Shown here: positions 35,561 to 48,790 of the stretch, piece by piece
Position numbering within the stretch: position 1 is the stretch's first letter
How the letters are laid out: each line of letters begins with the position of its first letter
NCBI GenBank assembly: GCA_012295275.1
Contig: CM022672.1
Span: forward strand, 29,300,972 to 29,364,971
From: Chrysomallon squamiferum
Taxonomy: Eukaryota > Mollusca > Gastropoda > Neomphalida > Peltospiridae
Length of the DNA stretch: 64,000 nt
Direction: 5' to 3'
Translations under genes and position numbers: made by a program
The notes under the pieces: generated by a model
Told to the model about the DNA's origin: nothing
Seen by the model: the letters and a program-made list of their open reading frames with translations, nothing else
Database searches by the model: none

Positions 35561-36676
35561 ACTGAGATGGTACTAGAATGATAAAGATTAAAAGGTAGAT
35601 ATGAAACAATAGTGTAAAATGACTTTGCCCCAGTATGTGTAAAATGTACACGAATCAAAATAAATAAATAAATATATTTGAATATTAAAAATTGGTAAAT
35701 GATAAGAGGGGACATTAAATATTACTTCATTGTCTTTTTACGTCTACCAGTCACCTCTAGATATAGCATACTTTCTACAGTCATTAGGTTTAAGTAATAC
35801 GAGCCTTAAACAGGCAAGGAAACACACACACAGACACACAAAACACACACACACACACACACGAACACACGCAGAAACATACGCGCACACACACAAAATA
35901 TACAGATGCAAACGTAAGTGTATACTTAAATTCATACATACGTATGCACTACATGTATGTACGTGAATGTAATTATTTGGATGTGTGTGTGTGTGTGTGT
36001 GTATGTATGTGCGTGCATGTATGGGACAAATATCCATATATACGTAAGTACATGCGTACATTCATTCACGCATACGTACTGTACATATTTTATCTACCTT
36101 TCTACCCACTTAGATAATATATACACATTATATATATTCACATAAGTATACCAAACAGATAAAAATGTAACACACGCACAAATATACATACACACTCACG
36201 CACACGTATATAGGTATAAAATCAAATACACACCTACCTTTATATCACAGCGCATTTAACAGTTCATTCCGTTATCTCCAACAACTATAAAACTCATTTA
36301 CACATAAATCCACGAACATCGACAAGTAACTAAACAACAAATGATGTTGACATTATTTTTGTCAGTGGCTTCTATCCAAAAATGAATAACCCCCACATGC
36401 ACGGGGAACGTCAAAACGTCACAACGTCAGAACGCGAACAGGAAGAAACAAAGAAGTATCCGACATGGTTTGATCTGGGGAACAGCGCGCTTCATGTTAT
36501 TGATTATAAATCTGGTTATGTGGCCGTGTTAGCCTCGCTGTTCGTCTTCTCTGCTACCATTGATTTAAACACACACAGGCCGAGTGTAACAGCGAGTACA
36601 GCCGACCACTGACGGACGTTTACGAAAGACTCCGTCGTATGTTTAACGTTATAAAGCACATATATCTTTAGGCATG

Positions 36677-36768
36677 CACAAAGAGCAAACAACGTCAAAG
36701 TAACAACGTTTTGACTTGTTCAAAGAGCAAACAACGTTAATATATATAACACGACGTTTTGGCTTGTT
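36677..36768 (+). repeat. Tandem duplication of a ~45-bp unit
   Basis: Units 36677-36720 and 36721-36768 share CAAAGAGCAAACAACGT at their start and ACGTTTTG-CTTGTT at their end, with a TA-rich insertion in the second. Confidence 0.85.
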
Positions 36769-37154
36769 AAAGGTTGTGTGAATACAGAAGTAAAAGGTTA
36801 TTAATTATAACAACTTCAAAATATCGATATGTTGAATGGTCATCAATTATTTATTTGGTTCAACTTTTTAATATCGAATTAAAAAAACTATGAATTGTCT
36901 AAACCAAAAAATATCGTCAAACAAAACAAAAAAAAATATTATCAAAAAACCTTTTGCTAATGAATTTGTTATGCGACTACAAAATTCAATAAAAATGGAT
37001 TTTATTAACAATAAAGTCATAAACATAAAGTCATAAACAATTATGGATTTTAAAAAACAAATTATTTTGTTTGTTTTTTTTGTTTGTAGATAGCTAAGAG
37101 TAAATCAAAGACAGTGAACAACAACAACAGTACCAGCTGCAACAACAACAATAA

Positions 37155-37185
<31 letters not shown>

Positions 37186-37288
37186 GGGATGTTTTACGAT
37201 GATATAAACCAGACTTTATAATTTATCTAAAACTCAGTACACATCAAGTATATAAAATTATCTAAATGTATGTCATGTTTGCAGACAC

Positions 37289-37455
37289 CAGTAACTCACA
37301 CAGCAACTCACACAGTAACTCACACAAGAACTCACAAGAACTCACACAACTCACACAGCAACTCACACAACAACTTGCACAGCAACTCACACAGCAACTC
37401 ACACAACAACTCACACAGTAACTCACACAACAACTCACACAGTAACTCACACAGT
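37289..37455 (+). repeat. 12-bp minisatellite AACTCACACAGY
   Basis: About 14 units of AACTCACACAGC, AGT or AAC variants, some truncated. The - strand is open through it and reads CVSCCVSC-type cysteine repeats; that frame is a by-product of the repeat. Confidence 0.9.
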
Positions 37456-38706
37456 AATTCGATGTTATAAATCAGATATCTGTTTTAGCTCGTCAAGAAA
37501 CGAGCGAACGAACAAAACACAATTAATAATTATACATTGTTAGTACATAAATATCTGTTTTGGTTTTCAGAACGAATAATAAATTTAGTATGGGACAATA
37601 TTCTTTGATGTTATGATTTGTTTATGTGGTTTCCCTCATAAAGGAAAGTGCGAAACAGAATTGATTATATACGAATTCTCTCTCCATACGTTTGTAGAGA
37701 AAATAGTGTTTAATATCTCAGAACAAATTTTAAAGTTTTGGTCTATTCATCTGTTTTAGTCTGTGAATACAGAAATCAAACATGATGAGTTATCTAGGTA
37801 TTAAAACATACAGGAATGGAATAAGTATTTTTTTAAATTTACGATTAAGTTTGTACAGTTTTTAATCTACGGTTATAGGCGTTTACAGAACACACTGATA
37901 ATAAGAGATTAACATTAAAGAATGTTTTTGGTGCAGTTTCCATATGCATAGCACTGTCAGCGGCTAATTTTGTATCGGTCAGGATCTAAGCTATGTAAAG
38001 CTTACAGACCCCGTGTTAAAAATTTGCTTTATTTTTACAACTATTTAAACTGAATTTCATGTCATATTCAGTTTATTAGTCCCTAAGCTGCAGTTGGTTC
38101 AGCCTGAAGTCCAGCAGTGATCACTACTTCAGACAGATCAGTTATGGGAAGTGCTTAAATGGGAAATTAGCCATCAAAACATCGTCATAAATACGAATCA
38201 CGTCTGGTTTGATTTGTGAGAGAATGTGCGAAGGGAAGTCGAAAATGGAGAATTGCATAAAGCTGAAAATATCGTCGTGTATATAAAGTCCCTGACTAAA
38301 TATCTTTTTTGAATCGAGGATCGAACAGCGAAAATCGTATTTAAAAATATCTTCAGGCTGTAAGGTTAACATTCATTTATCTATTTTCGCTGGTGAAGGA
38401 AGATTCGAATTTGACGATCCAAGACAAGGAATATATCTGAATTTATCTGGAAAAACGAAGGTTGAATCATTATATTTAAATGAAGAATATATTTTCTAAC
38501 CTACTATTATGCAGAGTCATATACATCGCGAGAGAGGAAACTCACGGCCTGCACGCACATGACTAATCTGTTTTGGGTTTAATAGCAAGGGAGTTTTGAT
38601 ATGTGAACCTTCCCGTAAACAGTAAACACCTTTTGATAAATCAGTATTGTGAGAAATGTGAAAACTATAAATAACAGATGAAAACAAGAATAAGAAGTGT
38701 GTATAA

Positions 38707-38708
<2 letters not shown>

Positions 38709-38753
<45 letters not shown>

Positions 38754-38816
38754 AACACACACATATATACATACATATGCACACACAGACACACACATAC
38801 ACACACACATACACAA
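38709..38816 (+). repeat. CATA/TA/CA compound repeat
   Basis: CATA, a TA run of about 30 bp, then CA-rich text. Confidence 0.95.
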
Positions 38817-39208
38817 ATAATATCACTTACAGACAATATCTAAGATCATCACCGCGCTGTAACATTATGAAAATATTCTCATTTCCTCTGTAGACAGGAA
38901 AGCGATCACACAAGCTCGCTGTTACATAATGTTTTTCAAAGAATTTTCTTTTGGCTCGTAAAGAGAAATGTAATGAGAGGATGAGAAAACATGGTTCACT
39001 CTAATGTTTCTGTTTAGGCTGGCGGAACTGATCACTGAGCGGTTCAGACAACAATAAACTAGAAAGTTCAGACGAATCACTAATGTCTGCACATGTCATG
39101 AGTCATATAATAACTGTCTTGTCTTGTCTTGTTCAGACAGGAACAGATATAGTTAAGATATATATCTATGCGTGTATGTATGTATGTATGTATACCTGTG
39201 TATGTGTG

Positions 39209-39239
<31 letters not shown>

Positions 39240-40115
39240 ATGTTTGTGGGTCGTTATCAAACACATCAACATTCTGAACTAAACAGAGAAGAGTAACCAA
39301 TAAACGAAAAATAAAAAATAAAAATATAATAATAATAATGATAACAACAACGATGATGATGATGATATGTATATTAATAAACACTGATAGTGATTCCCAC
39401 GCTGTGGGGAGGTGTCTGCACTTTGACGTTCTACGAGGGGATGTAAAGTAATTATATTTATAAATGTTTATAAGTTCACTACATAATTCACAGATACAAA
39501 TTATTCGAACGAGAACGCTGAAAAAAATAGTTTAAGAATTTTATAATTAAAGAGAGGGAAAGATTAATAAATAATAATAATAATAATAAAAAATAATAAA
39601 TAAATAAAATGAAATAAAATGAATGACTAAATAAATAGATAAAATAAATAAATAAATAAATAAATTAAAAAAATGGAAAGAAGAAAAGGAAATTTTTTTT
39701 TTTTTTTTAAAAAAAAAGGCCACTTCATTCACTGATATGACAAAGAGAAAAAGCCAAGGAAAGATGACAAAATCTGCCGAGGAATAACAAATACCATAGT
39801 CCTGTCTTGTAAAGTGAAAAGTGAAATTAGAAAACGAAATCAAGAATGTATCTAAATTCAAAAGTATCATGATATTGTAATATCGTGAATCATGTCATCC
39901 TGTTCTCTCTTGTGAAATAAAACCATAAATAATCAAACATCTTTACACACACGATGTTACAGTGCATCATCTGCTTCGCTTTTAGAGAGGACAGAAAAAT
40001 TTTAACTTTTCAAATTACAACAACATTTACACAGCGTCAACAGTAATAGGCTAATCTAAAATATCGTCCTATGTTATGAATCATGTTATCGGTATTTTGG
40101 TGGTTTTTTTTATTG

Positions 40116-40150
<35 letters not shown>

Positions 40151-40627
40151 TTATTATTATTATTATTTTGTATTTTTTGTTTTGTTCTGCTTTGTTTTAG
40201 TTTTGTTTTGTCGTATTTTCTAGAGCTACAAGAAAACTTTTAATTACATGAAATCCCCAAACACTAGATTAAAATAGCGTCTTTTATGCAGAAAGTTTTT
40301 AGAACATTATTTAATTACTGAATCTAAAAATACGTCACACTGTAATATTATAAACCACGAGAACAATATGTAATTATCTGAATCATAAACCAAAATCCGT
40401 TTTGTCTTAAAAAAGAAACGTAAACTGATAAATTAATTTTCTTCTGTAGCTAACAGCAAACTCTGAAAAACGGCACGACTTTAAAGCAAAGTCTTACATT
40501 ACCATAAATATCATATTTTGTTAACAATACAGTTTTGTTGTAATGCTGAAAATACATATTGTTGTTGTTTTCTTTTGTTTGTTTTGTTTGGTGTTTTTTT
40601 TTAGCTAGTGACGTCATCCCGCACACG

Positions 40628-40807
40628 GCAGTTCGATTTGCTATAAAGTTTCTCGTAGTTCGTGTCAAAACCGTAGATGTCAGTCTGACACGTGTATTAA
40701 GACGTCACGACTCAGCTGTGAACGGGTAAAGTGGTTAGTGTTATGTTACTGTCATACTTTGTTATCAGAAATGACACGGCGTCCTAAACAACAAACTGAT
40801 GACATGT
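40628..40807 (+). repeat. Diverged dispersed repeat, copy A
   Basis: About 180 bp aligning by eye with 46225-46416. Shared anchors in order: TAAAGTTTCT, TGTCAGTC, CACGACTC, GTCATA-TTTGT, ATGACA, then CGTCCTAAACAACA or CGCCTAAAACAACA, then ACATG. Many substitutions, so old. Confidence 0.65.
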
Positions 40808-41472
40808 AAATAAAAAAAATAAAAAAATAAAAAATTATTTATTAGATGATTTGTTCGTGTTGTCACGATAAATTTAATATTCTATAAACTGTATCATAAT
40901 AAATGTTTAAGCTTGCACAACAAAACACCTAAGTTATCTAACCACAAACCATTTCGGATTGATACGAAAAAGATGGCCAAACTGCATAATATTAATGACA
41001 TAGCGAATTTGTCCTGTTCTAAGAAGACCAGGCCTGCTACTTATTTATTAGAATTTTATAATTAACATCGTCATTTAAATCATAAAGTCATGAATTAATG
41101 AACTTCCCCTATTCCGACAAGATCCGAAAATAACAGTACTGAATAAAACGATTTGACACCAACGAACTAATTTAGGTCACTCGTGAGTGCAAACATCATC
41201 GATCAGTGTTACGATCTATTGCTCTGACTGGAAAATTTTGTTTTAAAATGACAACAATAAATATATAAATAAAAGTGAAAGAAAAAAAGCATTTATTTTT
41301 TTTTAATTTCTTTTTTTTATTATTATTATTATTATTTTTCTTAATCTTCTCTGAAACATTTAGCAGAAAATTAATGCATATTATATATATATCTGAAATA
41401 ACATTTATACTCCTAGGTCCCTTTAAACAAAATAAATTTGCTGATTTGATTTCTTACGTGTTAACAAATGTT

Positions 41473-41583
41473 TACACACACATCCACACACACACACTCA
41501 CACACACTCACACGCACACACACGCAGACACATGCACACACACACTCATACGCACACACACGCAGACACATACACACACACAG
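41473..41583 (+). repeat. CA-rich repeat
   Basis: CACA with TC, GC and GA interruptions at semi-regular spacing. Confidence 0.9.
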
Positions 41584-41799
41584 AATGAGAACTGGTACAG
41601 GTTGTTCGAGGTGTATGAGTTCACCTGTATCTATCTAACTAATAGCATGTGCTCTGACGTAGAAATCCTATTTATATTTAAGCATGGAATTTTATTTATC
41701 TTTTCTTTTTCTATCAAAACACTGGATAAATGACAGGTTTTCAGGCACACACAACACGAGAACACTAAGACTAGTCCCCTCTTTACCAAACACTACCAC

Positions 41800-42168
41800 T
41801 CGTTCTATTAGAACAACTACTACTACGTCCATTAATTCTACTTTTGCTACTACAGTACCGACTACTACTACTTTTACCTTTTTTCTTCCACTACTGCTAC
41901 TACTACCTTTTAATCTTTCACGATTACTATTGCCTGTTATTACTACTCGTATTACTTCTGCAACTACTACTACTTCTAGTACTACAACTATTACTACTAC
42001 TACCATTACTACTAGTTCTACATAAACCGGTCTACCGCCATTACTGCAGTGTTTACAATGCTGCTAATACCACCGTTGTTGTTGCCGCTGCTACTACTAT
42101 AGCTTCTTCTATTACTATTACTGGTATTACTATTACTAATACTGATAATGAGACACAGACAGACAGAC

Positions 42169-42247
<79 letters not shown>
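41800..42247 (+). repeat. ACT trinucleotide region and (GA)37
   Basis: Degenerate ACT-type triplets to about 42150, then GACA units and a GA run (42173-42247). Confidence 0.93.
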
Positions 42248-42608
42248 AAGAAGAAGAAAGATAACATTGGAAAGATGTTTTTCTTTGTCTCGCTCGAGAA
42301 TAAAAACTAAGATATAATTTGTATTGGCCTAATAGATTTTGTCACGATATGTAAGACATAAAGAACATTTAAACAGCACGTGTTTTTGTTTTTAACATGT
42401 TTACGTAACTGTCTGTCTGCCTGCCAAATAAATTAACTCGTAATTTCACCTCGAGAAAGATGAAACGTATGTAGATAGCTTTAAATTATCCCGTGTCTTT
42501 CTGAGCTTTTAAAATCAGAAATACAAATGAAACGAAACGAAGAAAAAGGGAGCAAAAAGCCCACCCTAATTCATACAGTACAAACAAAACAAATCGATAA
42601 GACATCGT

Positions 42609-42610
42609 AA

Positions 42611-42661
<51 letters not shown>

Positions 42662-42664
42662 ATA
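42609..42664 (+). repeat. (AAAT)14 microsatellite
   Basis: Pure tetranucleotide run. Confidence 0.97.
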
Positions 42665-43315
42665 TGGCAAATTAGTAGATTGCTTGTTTCTTCTTATTTA
42701 CTTTATTATCATGAGTATGCAACTGAATCTATGTTAATTAATTTATTTATTTATAAAATATTCATCATCATCGTCATCATCATCATAACACTTATTTATT
42801 GTTGTGTTCCTGTTCTCGTAGTTGCTTCTCTTATTATTATCAGTAAATTCACCTGAAGTATAATTTTATGCAGCATATTACCTAACAGCCCAACAACAAA
42901 CACAACAAAAGAAAGAAAAAAACAAAGAAAACTGAATCCATATCTTATCTGAAAACATGAGATTTGAATATTTATTACGGAAATCTGTACATCACGCATT
43001 TTAAAAACACAGTTAAAAAAAATGTTCAACTTCGTAACAACAGAGTATATCATTGTTTGCAGTTTTTGTAGATCATTTTTCTTCTCCCCGTCTTTTTTCT
43101 TTTCGTTTTCTTGCACCCCCCCCCATCTTTTTATATTTCATGAAATTACCAGCTTTTGTGTATATTTTTGGTTTAAAAGTTTATTATTAGCAAATAAAAT
43201 TGTCAGAGGAAGCATAAACAGTTTAAATTTAGCGTATTATGTTTCGTTCACAGCACTACACTGCTTTTAATAACAAAAAAATACAAACAAACAAATAAAA
43301 AACAACACATTAAAC

Positions 43316-43332
43316 ATAATAATAATAATAAT

Positions 43333-43367
<35 letters not shown>

Positions 43368-43504
43368 ATAGAAGATGATAATGATGAAGATGAAGAAAAA
43401 TAAAATTAACAAGAAAACAACAACCACAAATGGATAACTAATTAAATAAATAAATATCAGCCTCATTTTTGTCTTAATATAACCTAAATGTTGTTATTCA
43501 TTTT

Positions 43505-43551
<47 letters not shown>
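43316..43551 (+). repeat. AAT/AAC and (CA)n microsatellites
   Basis: AAT then AAC triplets (43316-43368) and a CA run (43508-43551). Confidence 0.95.
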
Positions 43552-43556
<5 letters not shown>

Positions 43557-44370
43557 AACACAAAGAGAAACAGACTGACACACACACAAGCAAACATGCA
43601 CAGACACACAAAGAAAAACCACAAACAGAAAAACATATATAAAAAACTACTAAAAACCTCCTAAAAAGAAAGAAAGAAAAACAGTTCCTTAATTGGCTAA
43701 TATTCTATTTATACGTTTTATTGTTACACACAAACATTGTCAGCAGCGGAAATTGATTTGATGAAAGCAACCTTGGGCGACGAAGACAGGAAATTAAGGT
43801 TGTGAACAGAATAAACTCTGAACAAATAACGGATTCGGCTATAACCGTGTAACAGCGCTTATTATAGGCAGCACAAATGTTTTTTCGTTTATATGCGTGG
43901 GCAGTCAACGCTGACGTAAACTTATAAATACACCTTACACAACAAAGCTGGCAGATGTTTCTATATTTATATGATGTTGTTTTAATAACAGCACAAATAT
44001 AACTTTGCTATAGTGGCTCGGCTATTAATTTATCTAAAAGTTTTATATTCGTGTATGTTCGTGAGAGAGGTCACGATGTTTGTACAAGATAACTCAGAGA
44101 ATAAAACTGGCTGTTCGGAGAGTAACAGGATCTGTCTTCATCGGAGCGCACACTCCGTAACCTTCTTTTCGTTTTCTCTCCTTCTTTCTTTCAGTTTGAG
44201 AGAAGAACACAAAATAAACCTGGATGTTTCGCCTAGAGTGATGTAAACTTTATACCAGTGTGTGCTCTACCACTCTTGTAAAAGCCGTTTCTGTTTTGGT
44301 TTCTTTCCATTGTTCGGTTGTTTCTCTGTTCACATTTCTCTATCTGTAATCTGACTCTGCCCTCCACCCA

Positions 44371-44375
<5 letters not shown>

Positions 44376-44438
<63 letters not shown>
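44376..44438 (+). repeat. (CT)n microsatellite
   Basis: Pure CT after a C-rich stretch. Confidence 0.98.
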
Positions 44439-44440
<2 letters not shown>

Positions 44441-45340
44441 ACACACAAATCTTCTTTTTTCTTCTTCTTTTTTTTTCTTTTTGTTAACAAGACGAAGACA
44501 TAATTAGCGCTTGTCGCAAAGTGACATTCAAATCGATTGTAATTACGAATGTATGAGGTTTAGTCGTGTTTGAATCGGTAATAACCGCCGCTACCATCTT
44601 AGAAACAAATCGAACAAATATTCATTCTGCGATTTACATCAGCCAGCAGGTCAAACCTATTACAACAGTCGTCAGAATTACAACAGCGCTATTTATACGT
44701 CTCGGATAGGTCATTTTCCTTAGCAACCACTGGTGGGTGCATGGATACAGTGAAAGGGAGACAGCTTACAAGTGCATGAAAATCGCAACTTTTGAAGTGT
44801 AAAATTAATTAGATGAAGAAAGTGTATGGAAACTTACAAACTAGTAATATTTATTTTATTTTACTTTATTTCATTTAATTTATTATTTATTTTATTTTAT
44901 TTATTTTATTGTAATTATTTCTTTTTCTTTTTATTAATAACAGAGTACAACAACGAAAGAGTACAATTAAAACATACCGCCATTTTTCTTCAGACGAGAC
45001 ATATCCGCGAATCAGTTTACTTTAATTTTTTTTTTTCCTAGTCACGTCAGAAAAGAAGCACAACTATTAGTTCTGCCTATGCCGATGACGTCTCCGCTGC
45101 AGTTGTAAAATTGTAAAAGGCGGTATTGAAATATTTTATTGTCAAACTTTGTAATTAACGATAACAAGTACATCAAATAAAGTAATAACTTGAATGTATA
45201 AAGAAACTTATTAAATCATTGTATTCGTACTTGGACCAGTACACTTTATAATTAAAAAAAATTTAAAATAAAATTTAAAAAATTAAAATATATTAGCTTA
45301 ATATTGTTATTGAAGTGTTTAAGCAGGTTATAATATGGTA

Positions 45341-45650
45341 GAGGTACCGGGTCAATTATCCGGCATCCTGAAATCCGGAAATACCATAAACCGGAAGTTT
45401 TTTCGCGCGCGCTGATGTTGTCCTCACCAGACCGGAACTACTCTTTCAAGCCGCATGGCGTTCATTCACTCGCCGCATTGTTTACGCGTCGAGTCGCCAC
45501 AGTTGTGTATCGTCAATTTTCTTTCTGTTAATTTTAAAATGTTTATGCCAAATTACTTACGTATTTAGATTTGCTGGTACCAGAAAATCCAGAAATCTGG
45601 AATGCCTCAGGCCCCAAGGAGTCCGGATAATTGGTCCGACACCGGTGTTT
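45341..45650. mobile_element. Tigger/pogo-like MITE (about 310 bp, non-autonomous)
   Basis: The ends are inverted copies sharing CAATTATCCGG: left CCGGGTCAATTATCCGG (45347-45363), right, as its reverse complement, GTCGGACCAATTATCCGG (45622-45639). A subterminal TGGTACC/CCGGAA-type similarity continues inward. The interior is CpG-rich (TTCGCGCGCGC) and has no coding capacity. '(T)TATCCGGA' termini are common in Tigger/jerky DNA transposons; the assignment rests on that resemblance. Confidence 0.6.
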
Positions 45651-46224
45651 ATTAGAGTATTTGTCTTCGTTTGGCTAATGTGTGGACTTTTATACGTATG
45701 AGTTTGGTGTTATTAATAGCATTAAATAAATTGTGCTGTAGTTTTAGGACCAATAAGAACTAATATTTAAAAGACATTGTTATCATACAATGTATATTTA
45801 TACATAAATCTTCAGTTTTAAAACATGAAATTTCCATCTTGCAAACATTTGTTATTTTTCTTTCTTTAAAGAATACTCATGTATCAAATACCTTTGAATG
45901 TGTCGTGCTGTCTATGGAAAATTACTTCACTTATTGCTAACTTATTTTATGGAGTTTTCCAATCTGGTTTCTTCATTCATAAAACTGCTACTAAAATTTA
46001 ATGAAACCTCAATTTGTTTGAATTAACCATTTTATTTAGAATTAAAATGAACGTATGGTGCGTCATACGAAGAAATAGTCTAAATATATTTTGCATACCG
46101 GTATTTCCGTGTTATACGTTATTTAATTTTTATTTTAATTCTGGTCCTTTTTAATTATATATATAGTTCGTCCAGTCTAAATTAATAATAACAAAAGTAG
46201 TGGCAAACTACTAGGTCATAGGGC

Positions 46225-46416
46225 GATCAGTCTGTTCTAAAGTTTCTGAAAGATCTGACATTACAAACGCTCTTGTCAGTCATACACTATGAGACCACGA
46301 CTCTAGTTATGAAATCATAAAATAGCGTTCAAATGTTTCATTAGAATACGATTTTGTTGTCATATTTTGTCGTGAGTGATGACAGATCGCCTAAAACAAC
46401 ACAGTTAAAACATGGA
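46225..46416 (+). repeat. Diverged dispersed repeat, copy B
   Basis: Partner of 40628-40807, same orientation. No open frame or tRNA-like head is visible in either copy; the class is unknown. Confidence 0.65.
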
Positions 46417-46769
46417 TGTACAAAAAATTTCACCAAACTATTTATTAATGTTAAAACGAGTTAAGGAGACATGAATGAAACTTCATCTATCTACTGACTG
46501 CTAAAAAGATAGAGACATCCCGACCCCTCCCACCCTAGCACCTTCTCCAACAGCATCACACCTACTAACCTTCAGTTATTCTTCAGAACATCATACTGCT
46601 GTCTTTTTCAGGATGCCAAGTTTTCATTTCCACATCGTAAGCGTCTGTCTGCACGTAAATGCAGAGTGCCTGTTTAAGTTGCATCTTTACAGTGGGATCA
46701 AGTTTCATGGCTAGAAGCTATAAACCATATTCATGTTTCACAATAATTTATCTTCTTCGCTAATAAACG

Positions 46770-47105
46770 AAAATGTTGTAGCTGAGTGGTTAGAATGCAT
46801 GAACATTTAGTGTGCATCATGGCTTCATAGTCGTGTGTGTTTTCTGTTGGTGTTTTTTTCGCTCTGGTCTATGCTTGTTTTATAAATGTTTGTCCTATGT
46901 GGTTACTGTACATTAGAAACTGACTGTGGAGATTTTAGGCCTAGAACTGAAAAGGGTGGACTCTAATGTGCTACGTTTCAGGCAGTTTCTTGGCTAATAA
47001 ATAAATACAGACATTTTCACTGCATAAATAAATAAACAAGCAAATAAATACACAAATACATAAACGAATGAATGAATGAATGAGTGAATGAATGAATGAA
47101 TAATA
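46770..47105 (+). mobile_element. tRNA-headed SINE with AAAT/GAAT-rich tail
   Basis: The A box is TAGCTGAGTGGTTAG (46779-46793), an excellent match. A decayed B box, GGCTTCATAGTCG, sits at 46821. About 160 bp of unique body follows, then AATAAATA repeats and a GAAT tetranucleotide run to about 47100. Head, body and simple-repeat tail make this the most complete SINE candidate in the window. Confidence 0.6.
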
Positions 47106-47825
47106 AAACATGCTGAGCAAGCTATAATATTAATTCATTCGCTCATTCTCTAAGCAACAAGGTGTTTAAAAGATATTTGAAAAGAGAAAACAAATTGAAA
47201 TCAAGATTTACAGAACTGTTGAACAACGATCTACAGACGTACGGGGTTTCTTTTAGCCATTTGTTTTGTTATCAGCGAACAAAACGACAAATTGGAATTG
47301 CTATTTTATTTCGTGGTTGATGTGTCTAAATTAAGGTTATCGCTTTTCTCTCACGTCGTACGCACGAAAGAAGGAACTAGGTTAAAAAAGAAAAAGAAAA
47401 AAGAAAGAAAACAGAACGACAGAAAATAAACAAATACCACACAGAAACGTAAAATCACTCAGCTCGCATTAAAAACACACACAGACACATAACAGAACAT
47501 GCTTTTACACACACACACACACGCACACGAACGCACACATATATATAAAACAAATAAACGGGGAAAAAAGAAAAGAAAGAAAGAAGGCAAGGAAAACACA
47601 ACATCCTATGCACATACATCACCCATATACAATACACAGCATGCAGTACAGAAATGCAACATGCATGCAAAACTTACATTCAACACCCAACATGCAACAC
47701 ATACATGCTTGTATAAACATGCAACACACGTGCATAACAAAACATTTAAAACGTTAAAACAGATAATTAACCATAGCTAAGAAAAGTTAAATTATATAAG
47801 TATCATATATACGTAAATAGCTATA

Positions 47826-48140
47826 TATAAAATGTTAATGACCTGTCAAAATACTTAACTAATTTAAGTTTACTTTCGGGGATACAGTCATGGAGCTTCT
47901 GAGATCCAGTCATAAGACCACACACGCACGCACACAAACCTATATACTGTTAATGTCCTGTCACAGTACGTACAAACCTACATGCATGTATATAGCTGTT
48001 AATTTTCTGTCAAAACCCACACGTAGATCCTTCATATACACATATAACTTATTAATTTTCTACCACAGTACATACGTTCATTCTAAATATCATTTATATA
48101 TATATATATATGAAAATTGTTAATTATCTGTCAGTCACGT
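47826..48140 (+). repeat. Degenerate ~50-bp tandem repeat (GTTAAT-CTGTCA)
   Basis: The motif GTTAATnnnCTGTCA(A/C)A recurs near 47833, 47947, 47996, 48048 (decayed) and 48116. Spacings of 49, 52 and 68 bp and one double spacing indicate an old array, with CA- and TA-rich spacers between motifs. Confidence 0.6.
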
Positions 48141-48403
48141 AGAGTTCTGTAGAAATCAACGAGTAAAATAAGAAATCAATCTTCACTGATTAGTCCGTAT
48201 TTCTAGACAGTGATGAGTTTACCTAATGTCGTGATAGCAGCGTCATATTATCAACAGCAACAAGAGCAAGAACATTAACAGTAGTAGTAGTAGTAGTAGT
48301 TGTAGTAGTAGCAGAAGCATCATCAGTAGTAGTAGTGTAGTAGTAATAGTAGAAGTAGAAGTAATAGTAGTAGCAGCAGTTTAAATATATAATTTTCTTA
48401 ATG

Positions 48404-48790
48404 ATCCTTGTATGTCGCAAACTTTATAAAAGAACCCTTGCAATTATAAGGCTACCTTTATTATAGATGTTCTCAAATTACCATTAGACTGTATCTAATA
48501 ACTGATACATTCTGTCAATAAATAAATAAATAAATAATATCACACTGATTCTTGCATGTATATGTATATACATCCTTAAATAATGTATATGTATAAAATA
48601 ACAGCCTTTAGTTATGTTAGCTATCATTACAAAATTAAACTCTACATAATAAACAATATCTTCTGTCAGTGAATAAATATTAATAAATAAAAAATTGATT
48701 ATTAATTGTTGTATGTGGTAAAATCCCTCGCAATTAAAAGAATAGCTTCTGCTGCGGTTGTAATCCTCTCGAACCATCATTACAAAAAAT
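48404..48790 (+). repeat. Old tandem duplication, ~300-bp period
   Basis: TTGTATGT...CCCTTGCAATTATAAG near 48406 recurs as TTGTATGT...CCCTCGCAATTAAAAG near 48710. Between them, TTCTGTCAATAAATAA and TTCTGTCAGTGAATAA recur about 150 bp apart. Low-complexity sequence weakens the case. Confidence 0.45.

Noticed and set aside
35239-35715. 158-aa and 129-aa frames rich in HTHT/YIYI
   Set aside because: Products of GT/TA/GTAT repeats, open on both strands at once, as expected for a microsatellite.
36382-36612. 76-aa frame beginning MNNPHMHGE
   Set aside because: Slightly GC-richer and conceivably an exon, but no motif or homology I can recognise and no clear flanking splice sites.
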